Positions 39,138-48,354 of a stretch of 64,000 nt of DNA are shown one piece after another. Positions within the stretch are counted from its first letter, which is position 1; each line of letters opens with the position of its first letter. The notes below the pieces were generated by a model. That model was given only the letters and a program-made list of their open reading frames with translations. It had not been told where the DNA came from and searched no databases. The stretch is from Inhella sp. (GTDB lineage: Bacteria > Pseudomonadota > Gammaproteobacteria > Burkholderiales > Burkholderiaceae_C): NCBI RefSeq assembly GCF_027532025.1, contig NZ_JAPZSY010000025.1:1-64000 (forward strand). Reading direction: 5' to 3'. Position numbers and translations under genes: made by a program.

Positions 39138-39902
39138 ATGATCGGGTTCACCGAAGCCGACATCCTGGCGTGGCTCAACCCGCTGCTGTGGCCTTTCATC
39201 CGCTGCCTGGCGCTGTTGGCCGGCATGCCGCTGTTCAGCCAACGGAACGTGCCGCTGCCGGTTCGCATCGGCTTGGCGCTGTTTTTCTCCATCGCGGCCC
39301 AACCGAGCCTGCCGCCCATGCCGCCGCTGCCGCTGGACAGCCCGCCCCTGCTGCTGATGCTCGTGGCGCAGCAGTTGCTCATCGGCCTCACCATGGGGTT
39401 TGCCGTGCGGCTGGCGTTCGCGGCCCTGGAGTTTGCGGGGGAAGTGATCGGTCTGCAGATGGGCTTGAACTTCGCCGGTTTCTTCGACCCAGCCACGGGC
39501 GGTCAAGGCACGGCCACCGCCCGTTTCCTCGGCACCATGATGGCGTTTTTGTTCGTGGTCACCAACGGGCACCTGCTGCTGATCCAAGCGCTGGCCGCCA
39601 GCTTTCACAGCTTCCCGGTGGGCGCCGAGCCCTTCGCGTTCTTGCGCGCCGTCCAGCCGCAGGTGTGGGGCGCCGAGATCTTTCGCATGGGGCTGTGGGT
39701 GGCCCTGCCTCTGGTGGCCCTGCTGCTGTTCGTCAACCTGATGTTGGGCGTGATCGCCCGCGTGGCGCCTCAACTCAACATCTTCGCCATCGGCTTTCCC
39801 ATCACGGTGAGTGTGGGACTGCTGGGCCTGATGGCCACGCTGCCGCTGATGCAAACCCCACTGGCTGCGGTGCTGGACCGCATGCTGGGGGCGTTCAACT
39901 GA
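39138..39902 (+). CDS. fliR: Flagellar export gate protein FliR
   Basis: Last component of the FliPQR channel. It has 254 residues with six or so membrane helices, and MGLNFAGFFDPATGGQGTAT is typical. It ends the plus-strand flagellar run and is convergent with the response regulator gene at its 3' end, with no gap. Confidence 0.96.
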   Translation: MIGFTEADILAWLNPLLWPFIRCLALLAGMPLFSQRNVPLPVRIGLALFFSIAAQPSLPPMPPLPLDSPPLLLMLVAQQLLIGLTMGFAVRLAFAALEFAGEVIGLQMGLNFAGFFDPATGGQGTATARFLGTMMAFLFVVTNGHLLLIQALAASFHSFPVGAEPFAFLRAVQPQVWGAEIFRMGLWVALPLVALLLFVNLMLGVIARVAPQLNIFAIGFPITVSVGLLGLMATLPLMQTPLAAVLDRMLGAFN

Positions 39903-40544
39903 TCAACTCGGCACCAGGCCGTGGCGGATGGCGTAGACCGTGAGCTCGGCGTTGTTGCGCAACTCCAGCTTTTCGAGCACGCGCGCCCGGTAGACGCTGA
40001 CGGTCTTCGGGCTCAGCATCAGCTCGTTGGCGATGTCGGACAAGCGCTTGCCCGAGGCGATCATGGTCAGCGTTTGCAACTCGCGATCCGACAGCCGGTC
40101 GTGCGCTTGATCGGGCTCCGGCGCGGTGAGGCTTTCCACCAGCATCTGCGCAATCTCGGGCGTCACGTACTTGCGGCCTTGCGCCACCATGCGCACCGCC
40201 CCGACCAGATCGCTGGGGTCGCCGCCCTTGTTGACATAGCCGAACGCACCCGCCCGCAAGCACCGGATGGCGTACTGCTCCTCGGGGTACATCGACACCA
40301 CCAGGGTGCGCAGGGCTTCGCCCGTGTCTTTGAGGGACTGCAACACGTCCAGTCCGCTGCGGCCCGGTAGGTTGACGTCCAGCACCAGCACGTCGGCCTG
40401 CCCACCATTGCGCAACCACTCGCGCAAGCCCCCGTAGTCGGCCACCTCACCCACCACCTGCAAGTCGCCCGCGTCGTTCAGGGTGTCTCGGATGCCTCGG
40501 CGGATGAGGGCATGGTCGTCGCACAGCAGCACGCGGGTGCTCAT
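39903..40544 (-). CDS. NarL/UvrY-type response regulator
   Basis: Receiver plus LuxR-type DNA-binding domain, 213 residues. Phospho-acceptor D56 (VLVLDVNLPGRSG), signature K near residue 105 (FGYVNKGGDP), and helix-turn-helix at about 150-205 (LSDRELQTLTMIASGKRLSD, then SPKTVSVYRARVLEKL). The ATG overlaps the kinase stop, so the two form a coupled two-component pair. Targets are unknown. Confidence 0.93.
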   Translation of the reverse strand: MSTRVLLCDDHALIRRGIRDTLNDAGDLQVVGEVADYGGLREWLRNGGQADVLVLDVNLPGRSGLDVLQSLKDTGEALRTLVVSMYPEEQYAIRCLRAGAFGYVNKGGDPSDLVGAVRMVAQGRKYVTPEIAQMLVESLTAPEPDQAHDRLSDRELQTLTMIASGKRLSDIANELMLSPKTVSVYRARVLEKLELRNNAELTVYAIRHGLVPS

Positions 40545-41680
40545 CGGGCTTCCTCCAGCCATTCGGCATCCATGTCGATCTCCGTGTCGTTCCCTGCGGC
40601 GAGCACGGGCAACGACAACAACAAACGCGTGCCCGCCCCCGGGGCCGAGCTCAGGTCCAGCCAAGCCCCCACCGACGCAGCCCGCTCGCGCAAGCCGCGC
40701 AAACCTAGCCCTGCGGTCGGCGGCAAGGCCGCCACGTTCATGCCAACGCCATCGTCGCGCACCTCCACGGTGAGCACGCCGCCCGCCCAAGCCAGTTCGA
40801 CCGTCACCCGCGTGGCCCGCGCGTGCTTGGCCACGTTGTGCAGGGCCTCCTGCACGAAACGATAAGCCACCAGGGCACGCTCCTCGTCCAGGGGGATGTC
40901 CGCATCCGACACCAGTTGGGCTTGGATGCCCTCCTGCTGGCGTTCGAACTGCCCGATCAACCAGTGCAAGGCCGGCACCAGGCCCTCTTGCAGGATGGGG
41001 GGTCGCAAGTTCAACATCAGCCGGCGGCTTGCCGCGATGGCCACATCCAAGGTCGCCATGGCCTGCTCGGCACGAGCCGCCTGGGACGGCTGACCGTGGC
41101 GCGCCAGCCACGCCAAATCGAACTTCAGGGCCGTGAGCGCGCTGCCCACGTCATCGTGCAATTCCCGAGCCATCGCGGCACGCTCGGCCTCGATGTGCGC
41201 TTGCAGGTGGCGGGTCAAAGCCTGCAGTTGCCGCTGGCTCTCGCGCAGGGCCTCGTGGGCCTGGTCGCGGGCCTGTTGGGCTTGCGCAGCCCGGATGGCC
41301 TGCTGCAAGGCCGGGGCCAGCCGCTTCAGGTGCGTCTTGAGCAGGTAGTCGGCCGCGCCCTCGCGCATGGCCTCCACTGCGGTTTCTTCACCAATCTCCC
41401 CCGACACCAAAAGGAAGGGGATGGACGCCCGCGCCGCGCGCAGCGCGCGAAGCACTTCCAAACCTGACGTGCCCGGCAACTGGTAGTCGCACACGATCGC
41501 GTCCCAAGGCTCGGAGAGCGCCTGCAGCACCTCGGGCAGGGTGTCCACGCGCCGCCAGAGCACCGACACACCGGCCTGGGCCAGCAGGGCCTGGATCATC
41601 AGGTGGTCCAACTCGGAATCCTCGACGTGAAGCACCCGCCAAACGGGGGCCGAGGTCGCGCGTTGCGGTGGGGGATTCAT
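40541..41680 (-). CDS. Cytoplasmic REC-HisKA_3 hybrid histidine kinase
   Basis: A 379-residue kinase without membrane segments. An N-terminal receiver (D65 in IVCDYQLPGTSG) is followed by a coiled linker, the HisKA_3 box with His175 (MARELHDDVGSALTALKFDL) and a HATPase domain (ALHNVAKHARATRV, VEVRDDGVGM). The start at 41680 (MNPPPQRATS) is preferred because earlier in-frame residues look non-coding. The receiver at the front implies control by another kinase. It is encoded with the NarL-type regulator, between fliR and the chemotaxis operon. Confidence 0.9.
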   Translation of the reverse strand: MNPPPQRATSAPVWRVLHVEDSELDHLMIQALLAQAGVSVLWRRVDTLPEVLQALSEPWDAIVCDYQLPGTSGLEVLRALRAARASIPFLLVSGEIGEETAVEAMREGAADYLLKTHLKRLAPALQQAIRAAQAQQARDQAHEALRESQRQLQALTRHLQAHIEAERAAMARELHDDVGSALTALKFDLAWLARHGQPSQAARAEQAMATLDVAIAASRRLMLNLRPPILQEGLVPALHWLIGQFERQQEGIQAQLVSDADIPLDEERALVAYRFVQEALHNVAKHARATRVTVELAWAGGVLTVEVRDDGVGMNVAALPPTAGLGLRGLRERAASVGAWLDLSSAPGAGTRLLLSLPVLAAGNDTEIDMDAEWLEEAR

Positions 41681-41772
41681 GCGCGGCAGTATGCCCACAG
41701 CCCGCCGGCGGGCCGGGTCGAAGCCGTGAATGGCACCCCATAGGTGCGCCATAGGCCACAACCCGGAGGGAT

Positions 41773-41799
41773 TACCCTAGCGGCGACCCATGCCGACAA
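41773..41799 (+). promoter_or_regulatory. Possible sigma-28 promoter of the chemotaxis operon
   Basis: GCCGACAA at 41792-41799 is a good -10, but the base group 15 positions upstream is TACC rather than TCAA. It lies 80 bases before the CheZ-like gene in the 198-base divergent region 41681-41878. Confidence 0.4.
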
Positions 41800-41878
41800 G
41801 GCCAAGCTTGGGATAGGCTAATGCCGCCTTGAGCAGATTCGCCACGGGGCGAATCAGCAGCAAGGCCACGGAGGCTCC

Positions 41879-42376
41879 ATGCAGGATCCATCACCGAACA
41901 ACGACCCGCCGTACGCCGATTTCGGCGCCGACGCCGCCGGACCCAACGGGCCGGCGATGCACTTCATGCTGTCGGCCGAGTTGCAAGACCACCTGATGTC
42001 CGTTGTCAACGACTTGGAACGCTTGTTGCGACTTTTGGAGGATGCAGGTGAGTCTTTGTCCACACACTTTTTCTCGGCGTCAACGCACGTCCAGGACTTG
42101 GCTGAGAAGATCAGCGATGGCGGGGCCCTGCCCCCCGGTTCGCTGGCGCCCGTTTTGCAGGACATCGCTGGCGCCGTGACCGCGATGCAGTTCCAAGACA
42201 TGTCCACGCAACTGATCAACCACACCATGCTGCGCATCCGAAGCTGCTCCGACCGACTCGCCAGCGATGCTTTTGGCGACGACGGCGACGGCTCGGCCGC
42301 GATCGTCGAGGCGCCGCTGCGCCCGAACCCGGTGACCCAAGACGAAGTCGATGCCGGCTCCGTCGAACTTTTCTGA
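41879..42376 (+). CDS. CheZ-like putative CheY-P phosphatase
   Basis: A 165-residue helical protein that opens the cheY-cheA-cheW operon. Around residue 107 it reads AVTAMQFQDMSTQLINH, which aligns with the catalytic helix of CheZ (MMAQDFHDLTGQ): Asp107 and Gln111 occupy the D-x3-Q phosphatase positions. The last 12 residues, QDEVDAGSVELF, resemble the CheY-binding tails of CheZ and the FliM N-terminus. Length is shorter than CheZ (about 210). Phosphatase function is inferred from these motifs and the operon; I do not recognise a named family. Confidence 0.7.
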   Translation: MQDPSPNNDPPYADFGADAAGPNGPAMHFMLSAELQDHLMSVVNDLERLLRLLEDAGESLSTHFFSASTHVQDLAEKISDGGALPPGSLAPVLQDIAGAVTAMQFQDMSTQLINHTMLRIRSCSDRLASDAFGDDGDGSAAIVEAPLRPNPVTQDEVDAGSVELF

Positions 42377-42408
42377 CGCTGAACTGATCCCGAAACGGAG
42401 AAACCAAC

Positions 42409-42771
42409 ATGCCTTCCATCCTTGCCGTTGACGATTCCGCCTCCATGCGTCAGATGGTGACTTTCACGCTGAAGAATGCCGGGTTCAATGTGGTCGAGGC
42501 GGTGGACGGTCAAGACGCCTGGGAAAAGGCCAGCCAACGCGACTTTGACCTCGTCCTGACCGACCAGAACATGCCGCGCATGGACGGCATCAGCCTGACC
42601 AAGAAGCTGCGCGAGAGCCCGAAGTTCAAGACCACCCCCATCCTGATCCTGACCACGGAATCCAGCGATGCCATGAAGCAGGCCGGGCGCGCGGCCGGCG
42701 CCACGGGCTGGCTCGTGAAACCTTTCGACCCCGCGAAGCTGATCGAGGTCATTGGCAAGGTCATCAAGTAA
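42409..42771 (+). CDS. cheY: CheY-like single-domain response regulator
   Basis: A 120-residue receiver with D8/D9, phospho-acceptor D52 (LVLTDQNMPRMDG), T82/T83 and K104 (WLVKPFDPAKL). This subtype differs from the cheY next to cheZ and is usually encoded with cheA. It probably receives phosphate from the CheA encoded 18 bases downstream and may serve the motor or act as a phosphate sink. Confidence 0.92.
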   Translation: MPSILAVDDSASMRQMVTFTLKNAGFNVVEAVDGQDAWEKASQRDFDLVLTDQNMPRMDGISLTKKLRESPKFKTTPILILTTESSDAMKQAGRAAGATGWLVKPFDPAKLIEVIGKVIK

Positions 42772-42789
42772 GTCAAGCCGGAGCAGGCC

Positions 42790-44946
42790 ATGGGTGAAAT
42801 GACCAACGAAGGCAGCAACCTCGGGGCCGGCATCGACCTCAGCCAGTTCTACCAAGTCTTCTTCGAGGAAGCCGGCGAGAACCTGGACAACATGGAGCAG
42901 TTGCTGCTCAATGTGAATGTCGACGCTGCCGACGACGAAGAGTTGAACGCCATCTTCCGGTGCGCCCACTCCATCAAGGGCGGCGCGGCCACGTTTGGCT
43001 TCAACGACGTGGCCGAGTTGACCCACATCATGGAGACGCTGCTCGACAAACTGCGCCGCCACGAGTTGCAGCCCACCACCCAGATGGTCGACATCCTGCT
43101 GCAATCCGGCGATGCGTTGCGCGGCCTCCTGGCCCGGCACGCCGGCACCAGCACCGAGTTGTTGGACAGCTCCGGCTTGGTGGCCAGCATCAAGACCCTC
43201 GTTGACGGCGGCACCCTCGAAGGCGGCGCCCCCGTGGTCACGTCAGCGCCGGCGCCGGCACCTGCGGCTTCGGTGATCCACGACGACCAGTTGCCCGACG
43301 ACGGCAAGCGGTACCTCGAACTGCAGGTCGGACCCCTGAACAACCCGGCACAGGCCGACAACCTGATCGAGTTGTTCAAGGAAATCACCGACCTGGGACA
43401 AATCGACATGCTCGACGGTGGCCAATCCGCCGACGGCATGCGTCGCTTCAAGGTCGTGACGACCGCCAATGACAACGACCTGCTCGACCTGTTCACCTTC
43501 CATGTGGCGCGCGAACAGGTCAAGATCATCCCGCTGAGCAAGGGCTACGGCTTCTACGACGGTGCCCCTGGCGCGCCCAGGGCCTCCGCCAAGCCGGCCG
43601 CAGCGGCGCCCGCTGACGCGAGCTACGGCTTCTTCGACGATGCGCCCGGGGCGCCAGGCGCCTCTTCGGCGGCCCCGGCGCCGGTCCAGCCGCCCGTCGC
43701 CGCCGCCCCCGCACCGACCACGGCCGTGGTGGCAGCCCCCAAGCCGGCGGCCCGGGCGGAAGCACGCCCCGCGGCCACGACCGACCAGTCCACCCTGCGC
43801 GTGTCCATCGAGAAGGTGGATCAGCTCATCAACCTGGTGGGCGAACTGGTCATCACCCAAGCCATGCTGGCGCAAAACAGCCGCGACGTGGACCCGGGCC
43901 TGTACCAACAGCTCACGGCCGGCCTGCCCGACCTGGAGCGCAACACCCGCGACCTGCAAGAAGCGGTGATGTCGATCCGCATGATCCCCATGTCGGTCGT
44001 CTTCAACCGCTTCCCGCGCATGTTGCGCGACTTGGCGGCCAAGCTCGGCAAGAAGGTCGACCTGGTGACCCAAGGCGAAGCCACCGAACTTGACAAGAGC
44101 TTGGTGGAAAAGATCACCGACCCGCTGACCCACTTGGTGCGCAACAGCTGCGATCACGGCATCGAAATGCCCGCCGACCGCATGGCCAAGGGCAAGCCCG
44201 AGATGGGCACCATCACCCTGGTGGCCAGCCACCAAGGCGGCAGCATCGTCATCGAGGTGCGCGACGACGGCCGTGGCCTGAATCGCCAAAAGCTCATCAG
44301 CAAGGCCCAGGAAAAAGGCATCGATGCGCACGACGGCATGAGCGACGCCGAAGTGTGGAACCTGATCTTCGCGCCGGGCTTCTCCACGGCCGACCAAGTC
44401 ACCGACGTGTCGGGCCGCGGCGTGGGCATGGACGTGGTCAAGAAGAACATCACCAGCTTGGGCGGGCACGTCGAGATCGACTCGGCCGAAGGCTACGGCA
44501 TGAAGGTGTCGGTGCGCCTGCCGCTGACCCTGGCCATCATGGACGGCATGAGCGTGGGCGTGGGCGAAGAGGTCTACATCCTGCCGCTGTCGTCGGTGGT
44601 CGAGTCGTTCCAGGTCAAGGCCGACACCATCAAGACCGTGGCCGGCTCGGGCCGCATGGTGGAGGTGCGGGACGAGTTCATGCCCGTCATCGAGCTGGAG
44701 AAAATCTTCGACGTGCCGCGATTCGATTTCGAACACGTCTCCAACATCATGGTCGTGGTGGAAGCCGAAGGCGGGCGCGTGGCCCTGCTGGTGGATGAGT
44801 TGCTCGGCCAGCAGCAGGTTGTGGTCAAGAACCTCGAAGCCAATTACCGGAAGGTGAGCGACGTCTCGGGCGCCACCATCATGGGCGACGGTCGCGTGGC
44901 CCTGATCCTGGACATCGGCAGCCTGGTTCGCCGCTCCCGCCACTGA
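42790..44946 (+). CDS. cheA: Chemotaxis histidine kinase CheA
   Basis: A 718-residue kinase. The Hpt domain has His60 (FRCAHSIKGGAATFGF). A CheY/CheB-docking-like region lies at about 170-250, and a linker with two YGF(Y/F)D-x-APGAP motifs at about 252-293. Dimerisation helices start at STLRVSIEKVDQLINLVGEL. The ATP site shows NSCDHGIE, DDGRGLN and FSTADQVTDVSGRGVGMD. A CheW-like domain closes the protein. cheW follows. No receptors, cheR or cheB are in the window. Confidence 0.97.
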   Translation: MGEMTNEGSNLGAGIDLSQFYQVFFEEAGENLDNMEQLLLNVNVDAADDEELNAIFRCAHSIKGGAATFGFNDVAELTHIMETLLDKLRRHELQPTTQMVDILLQSGDALRGLLARHAGTSTELLDSSGLVASIKTLVDGGTLEGGAPVVTSAPAPAPAASVIHDDQLPDDGKRYLELQVGPLNNPAQADNLIELFKEITDLGQIDMLDGGQSADGMRRFKVVTTANDNDLLDLFTFHVAREQVKIIPLSKGYGFYDGAPGAPRASAKPAAAAPADASYGFFDDAPGAPGASSAAPAPVQPPVAAAPAPTTAVVAAPKPAARAEARPAATTDQSTLRVSIEKVDQLINLVGELVITQAMLAQNSRDVDPGLYQQLTAGLPDLERNTRDLQEAVMSIRMIPMSVVFNRFPRMLRDLAAKLGKKVDLVTQGEATELDKSLVEKITDPLTHLVRNSCDHGIEMPADRMAKGKPEMGTITLVASHQGGSIVIEVRDDGRGLNRQKLISKAQEKGIDAHDGMSDAEVWNLIFAPGFSTADQVTDVSGRGVGMDVVKKNITSLGGHVEIDSAEGYGMKVSVRLPLTLAIMDGMSVGVGEEVYILPLSSVVESFQVKADTIKTVAGSGRMVEVRDEFMPVIELEKIFDVPRFDFEHVSNIMVVVEAEGGRVALLVDELLGQQQVVVKNLEANYRKVSDVSGATIMGDGRVALILDIGSLVRRSRH

Positions 44947-44977
44947 GCCCTCTCCTCTCTAGCCCACAAGGACTCCC

Positions 44978-45478
44978 ATGGAACTCGTGCAAGCAGCCCC
45001 AGCCGGTCGGATGCTGACCATGGCCCACAGCGGCGAATACCTGACCTTCCGCCTCGGCACCGAGGAGTACGGCATCGACATCCTGAAGGTGCAGGAGATT
45101 CGCTCTTACGAAGCCCCCACGCGCATCGCGAACGCGGCAGGCTTCATCAAGGGCGTGGTGAATCTGCGGGGGGTCATCGTGCCCATCGTCGACCTGCGCG
45201 TGAAGCTGAATTGCCCGAGCTGCGAGATCAACAGCTTCACCGTGGTCATCGTGCTGAACGTGCGAGGCCGGGTCGTCGGGGCGGTGGTCGACTCGGTGAG
45301 CGACGTGCTCGAACTCACCAAGGAACAGATCCGCCAAGCGCCCGAGATGACGGCCGCCGCGGTGGACACCACCTACATCACGGGCATCGCCACGGTCAAC
45401 GATCGCATGCTCATCCTCATGGACATCGAAGGCCTGATGAGCAGTTCCGACATGGGGCTCATCAGCGCCATCGCCTGA
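44978..45478 (+). CDS. cheW: Chemotaxis coupling protein CheW
   Basis: Links CheA to receptors. It has 166 residues with the two-barrel CheW fold and motifs [21 protein letters not shown], in part, and [16 protein letters not shown]. It is the last gene of the chemotaxis operon. A short dyad GGGCATT/AATGCCC lies at 45577-45596 in the convergent gap. Confidence 0.96.
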   Translation: MELVQAAPAGRMLTMAHSGEYLTFRLGTEEYGIDILKVQEIRSYEAPTRIANAAGFIKGVVNLRGVIVPIVDLRVKLNCPSCEINSFTVVIVLNVRGRVVGAVVDSVSDVLELTKEQIRQAPEMTAAAVDTTYITGIATVNDRMLILMDIEGLMSSSDMGLISAIA

Positions 45479-45612
45479 GGCCACCCGGCACCGCTTTCAC
45501 CGCCGGCTCTTGGGGCGAGCGCCGCGCAAGACGCCACCGTGGTGGCCAGTGCCGCTGCAGTTCGGCGCCAACAAACGGGCATTCCGCCGAATGCCCCTGT
45601 TGAGCGACACCT

Positions 45613-48117
45613 TCACTCCACGCTGGCCTCGCGCAAGGTTTGAACCACGGGGCGGCGCAGGACGCCGCGCAAGCCCCACCAACCCGCACCCCACGCCAAC
45701 AAGGCGCCGCCCACCACCGCCCCCAAGGGCACCCAAGGCTGCGGCCGCCAGGCGAACTGGAACACTTGCGTGGCGAGCAACGCCGCCACGACCAAGGCCA
45801 AAGCGCCTGCCAGCAAACCGGCCAAGGCCCCCAGCCCGAGCAACTCGCTGCGCTGCATGCGCGCCAGCAGGGTGCGTTCGGCGCCCATCGCGCGCATCAG
45901 GGCCGTTTCGCGCTGACGCACCTCGCGGCTGGCCGTCACGCTGCTGACCAAAACGACCAGCCCAGCCGCCAGCGTGAAGCCGAACAACAACTGCACCGCA
46001 TCGGCCACCTGGCCCAGCACGCGCTGCACTTGCGCAATCTGTGCCGACACATCCACCAGGGTGAGGTTGGGGAACTGCGCACTCAGCCGCCGGTCCAAGC
46101 TGGCATCGGGCGGCGCACGGTAGGTGGCGATCCAGGTGCTGGGCACGGCCATCTCGGCCTGCTGAAAGATGACAAAGAAATTCACCCGCATGGAGCTCCA
46201 GTCCACGTGCCGCAGGTGGGTGATGGGGGCTTCCACGCGTTGCCCCGCCACGTCGAAGGCAAGACGGTCGCCGAGCTTCAAACCCAGTTCTTGAGCCAGC
46301 CCCTCTTCCACGCTCAGCCCGCCTTGGCGCCAGGTGCCACCCACGGTTTGGTTGTGGGTGGGCATGGCGTCGGCGTGGCTCAGGTTGAACTCGCGGTCGG
46401 TCAGGCGCTGCGCGCGCTCGGTGGCGAAACGCCGGCCGGCCACGGCCTCGTCGTTGATGGCCACCAAGCGCCCGCGGAACATGGGGTGCCAGTCCATCGG
46501 CTGCACGCCGGCAGCAGCCAGCGTGGCGCGAAACGGCTCGCCTTGCTCGGGCAGCAGGTTGATGACAAAGCGGTCAGGGCCACGCTCGGGCGTGGCCGCG
46601 CGCCAACTGTCGAGCAGATCGGTTCGCACCATCACCAAGATCACCAGCGCCAGCAAGCCCGTGCCCAGCGCGGCCACTTGCGCCACGGCGGCGCCGGGTC
46701 GCGAGGCCAACTGCTGCACCGCCAGCCGTAGCCAAACGGGGGCGTGCCGCCCCACGGCGCGGCGCAGCACCCACAGCGCCAGCCAAGCCACCCCGCTCAG
46801 CACCGCCGCGGCCACAGCAAAACCTGCGAGCGTGATGCCGCCCAGCTTCACGTCGCCCGCCACCAACATCAGCAAGCCGGCAAAACCGGCCAGCCCCAGC
46901 AAGGCCACCCACCAGGCGCCGCCCGCCACCTCGCCCAAGTCGCGGCGCAGCACGCGCAGCGGCGGCACTCCCGCCAAACGCAGCACCGGCGGCAAGCCAA
47001 AGGCCACCAACAGGCACAAGCCCAAGCCCAAGCCCAGGCCCACCGGCATGGCGCCCGGGGCGGGCAAGTTTGCCGACACCAGGCCTTGCAGCAGTTGCAG
47101 CAGCAAGGCTTGCACCGCCAAGCCGCCCAGCAGACCGAGCAAGGTCGCGCCCAGCCCGACCAACAAGAACTCCATCGCGTAGGCCGCGGCCACACGGGCC
47201 CGGCTCAGGCCCAAGACACGCAACATGGCGCATTCGTCCAAATGCCGCTGGGCGAAGTCACGCGCCGCCAACGCCACGGCCACCGCGCTGAGCACCGCCG
47301 CCAACAGGGCAACGAGGCTGAGGAATCGCTGCCCACGCGACAAGGTTTGGCTCAGCTCGGGCCGCCCCCCTTCGAGGTTTTCCACACGCGCGCCGCGCAG
47401 CCGTCCGGCGTCGATCTCGGCCCGCCAGCGCTCGCCCAGCGCCTGAACGTCTTTTTGCTGGGCGGGCGTGCCGGCCAGGGCCAGCCGGTAGCTGACGCGA
47501 CTGGCGGGTTGCACCAACTGCGTGCGCGCCAAGTCGTCCAGGTGGAACATCACCCGGGGCGCGAAGGCCAGGAAGCCCGCCCCGCGGTCGGGCTCGTTGT
47601 TGATCACCCCGGCGATGCGCAGGGGCGCCTCGCCCACCCACAGGGTGTCGCCCATCGCCAAGTTCAGGCTGTCCAGCACGGCGGGGTCGACCCAAACGGT
47701 GCCCGGCACCGGGAACCGACCCCGCTCCCCGCCGCGCAAGGTCAATTCACCGCGCAAAGGGTACTGCGCATCCACCGCCTTCAAGGCCGCCAATCGGCTG
47801 GCCCCGCCGTGGGCGTCGTCGGCCCGCACCATGCTGGGGAAGTTGACCGTGTCGCTGTGCACCAAACCGCTGCCCTCGGCCTCGGCGCGCACCGAGGCGG
47901 GAACCGGCTTGTCGGTCAGCAGCACGAGATCCCCGCCGATCAGGGCCGCGGCGTCGCGTTGCAACCCGCGGTCCAGCCGATCCCCGAGAAAGGCGACGGC
48001 CGTGACGGCCGCCACCGCCAAGGCCACCCCCACGATGAGCAGGCGCAGATCGCCCGCCCGGGCGTCTCGCCACAGACGCCGACCCACCAGAGACCACAGA
48101 GAAGGAACGTTGTGCAT
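45613..48117 (-). CDS. FtsX-like ABC transporter permease (YbbP family)
   Basis: An 834-residue membrane protein with two FtsX/MacB-type permease halves: an N-terminal helix, a periplasmic MacB_PCD-like domain, three helices around residues 265-390, then a second set of the same and three C-terminal helices. The ATG at 48117 (MHNVPSLWSLVGRRLWRD) is chosen; the frame stays open to 49431 but that region is the opposite-strand nuclease gene. Its usual ATPase partner (YbbA/LolD type) is not in the window. The substrate is unknown; lipid or lipoprotein transport is typical. Confidence 0.88.
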   Translation of the reverse strand: MHNVPSLWSLVGRRLWRDARAGDLRLLIVGVALAVAAVTAVAFLGDRLDRGLQRDAAALIGGDLVLLTDKPVPASVRAEAEGSGLVHSDTVNFPSMVRADDAHGGASRLAALKAVDAQYPLRGELTLRGGERGRFPVPGTVWVDPAVLDSLNLAMGDTLWVGEAPLRIAGVINNEPDRGAGFLAFAPRVMFHLDDLARTQLVQPASRVSYRLALAGTPAQQKDVQALGERWRAEIDAGRLRGARVENLEGGRPELSQTLSRGQRFLSLVALLAAVLSAVAVALAARDFAQRHLDECAMLRVLGLSRARVAAAYAMEFLLVGLGATLLGLLGGLAVQALLLQLLQGLVSANLPAPGAMPVGLGLGLGLCLLVAFGLPPVLRLAGVPPLRVLRRDLGEVAGGAWWVALLGLAGFAGLLMLVAGDVKLGGITLAGFAVAAAVLSGVAWLALWVLRRAVGRHAPVWLRLAVQQLASRPGAAVAQVAALGTGLLALVILVMVRTDLLDSWRAATPERGPDRFVINLLPEQGEPFRATLAAAGVQPMDWHPMFRGRLVAINDEAVAGRRFATERAQRLTDREFNLSHADAMPTHNQTVGGTWRQGGLSVEEGLAQELGLKLGDRLAFDVAGQRVEAPITHLRHVDWSSMRVNFFVIFQQAEMAVPSTWIATYRAPPDASLDRRLSAQFPNLTLVDVSAQIAQVQRVLGQVADAVQLLFGFTLAAGLVVLVSSVTASREVRQRETALMRAMGAERTLLARMQRSELLGLGALAGLLAGALALVVAALLATQVFQFAWRPQPWVPLGAVVGGALLAWGAGWWGLRGVLRRPVVQTLREASVE

Positions 48118-48354
48118 GGCTGCATTCTGGCCAGCGTCCGGCGCCGCTGCACGGCGCAAGGCTTTGGCCCGCCCTCGGGTTGTCCCCTGGGACGAAAGTG
48201 CGACAAATGTCACGAAACATTCACCCCAACTGCGTAGGCTGCGAGCCCGTTGCCCGCGTGCCCACCCCCGCACGCTCTGGGCCGCACCCACCCCCTGACC
48301 TTGCCGAGACGGCCTCGTGGCCGCCTTGGCCTTGTTTTTGCCTGCTGGAGCGTC

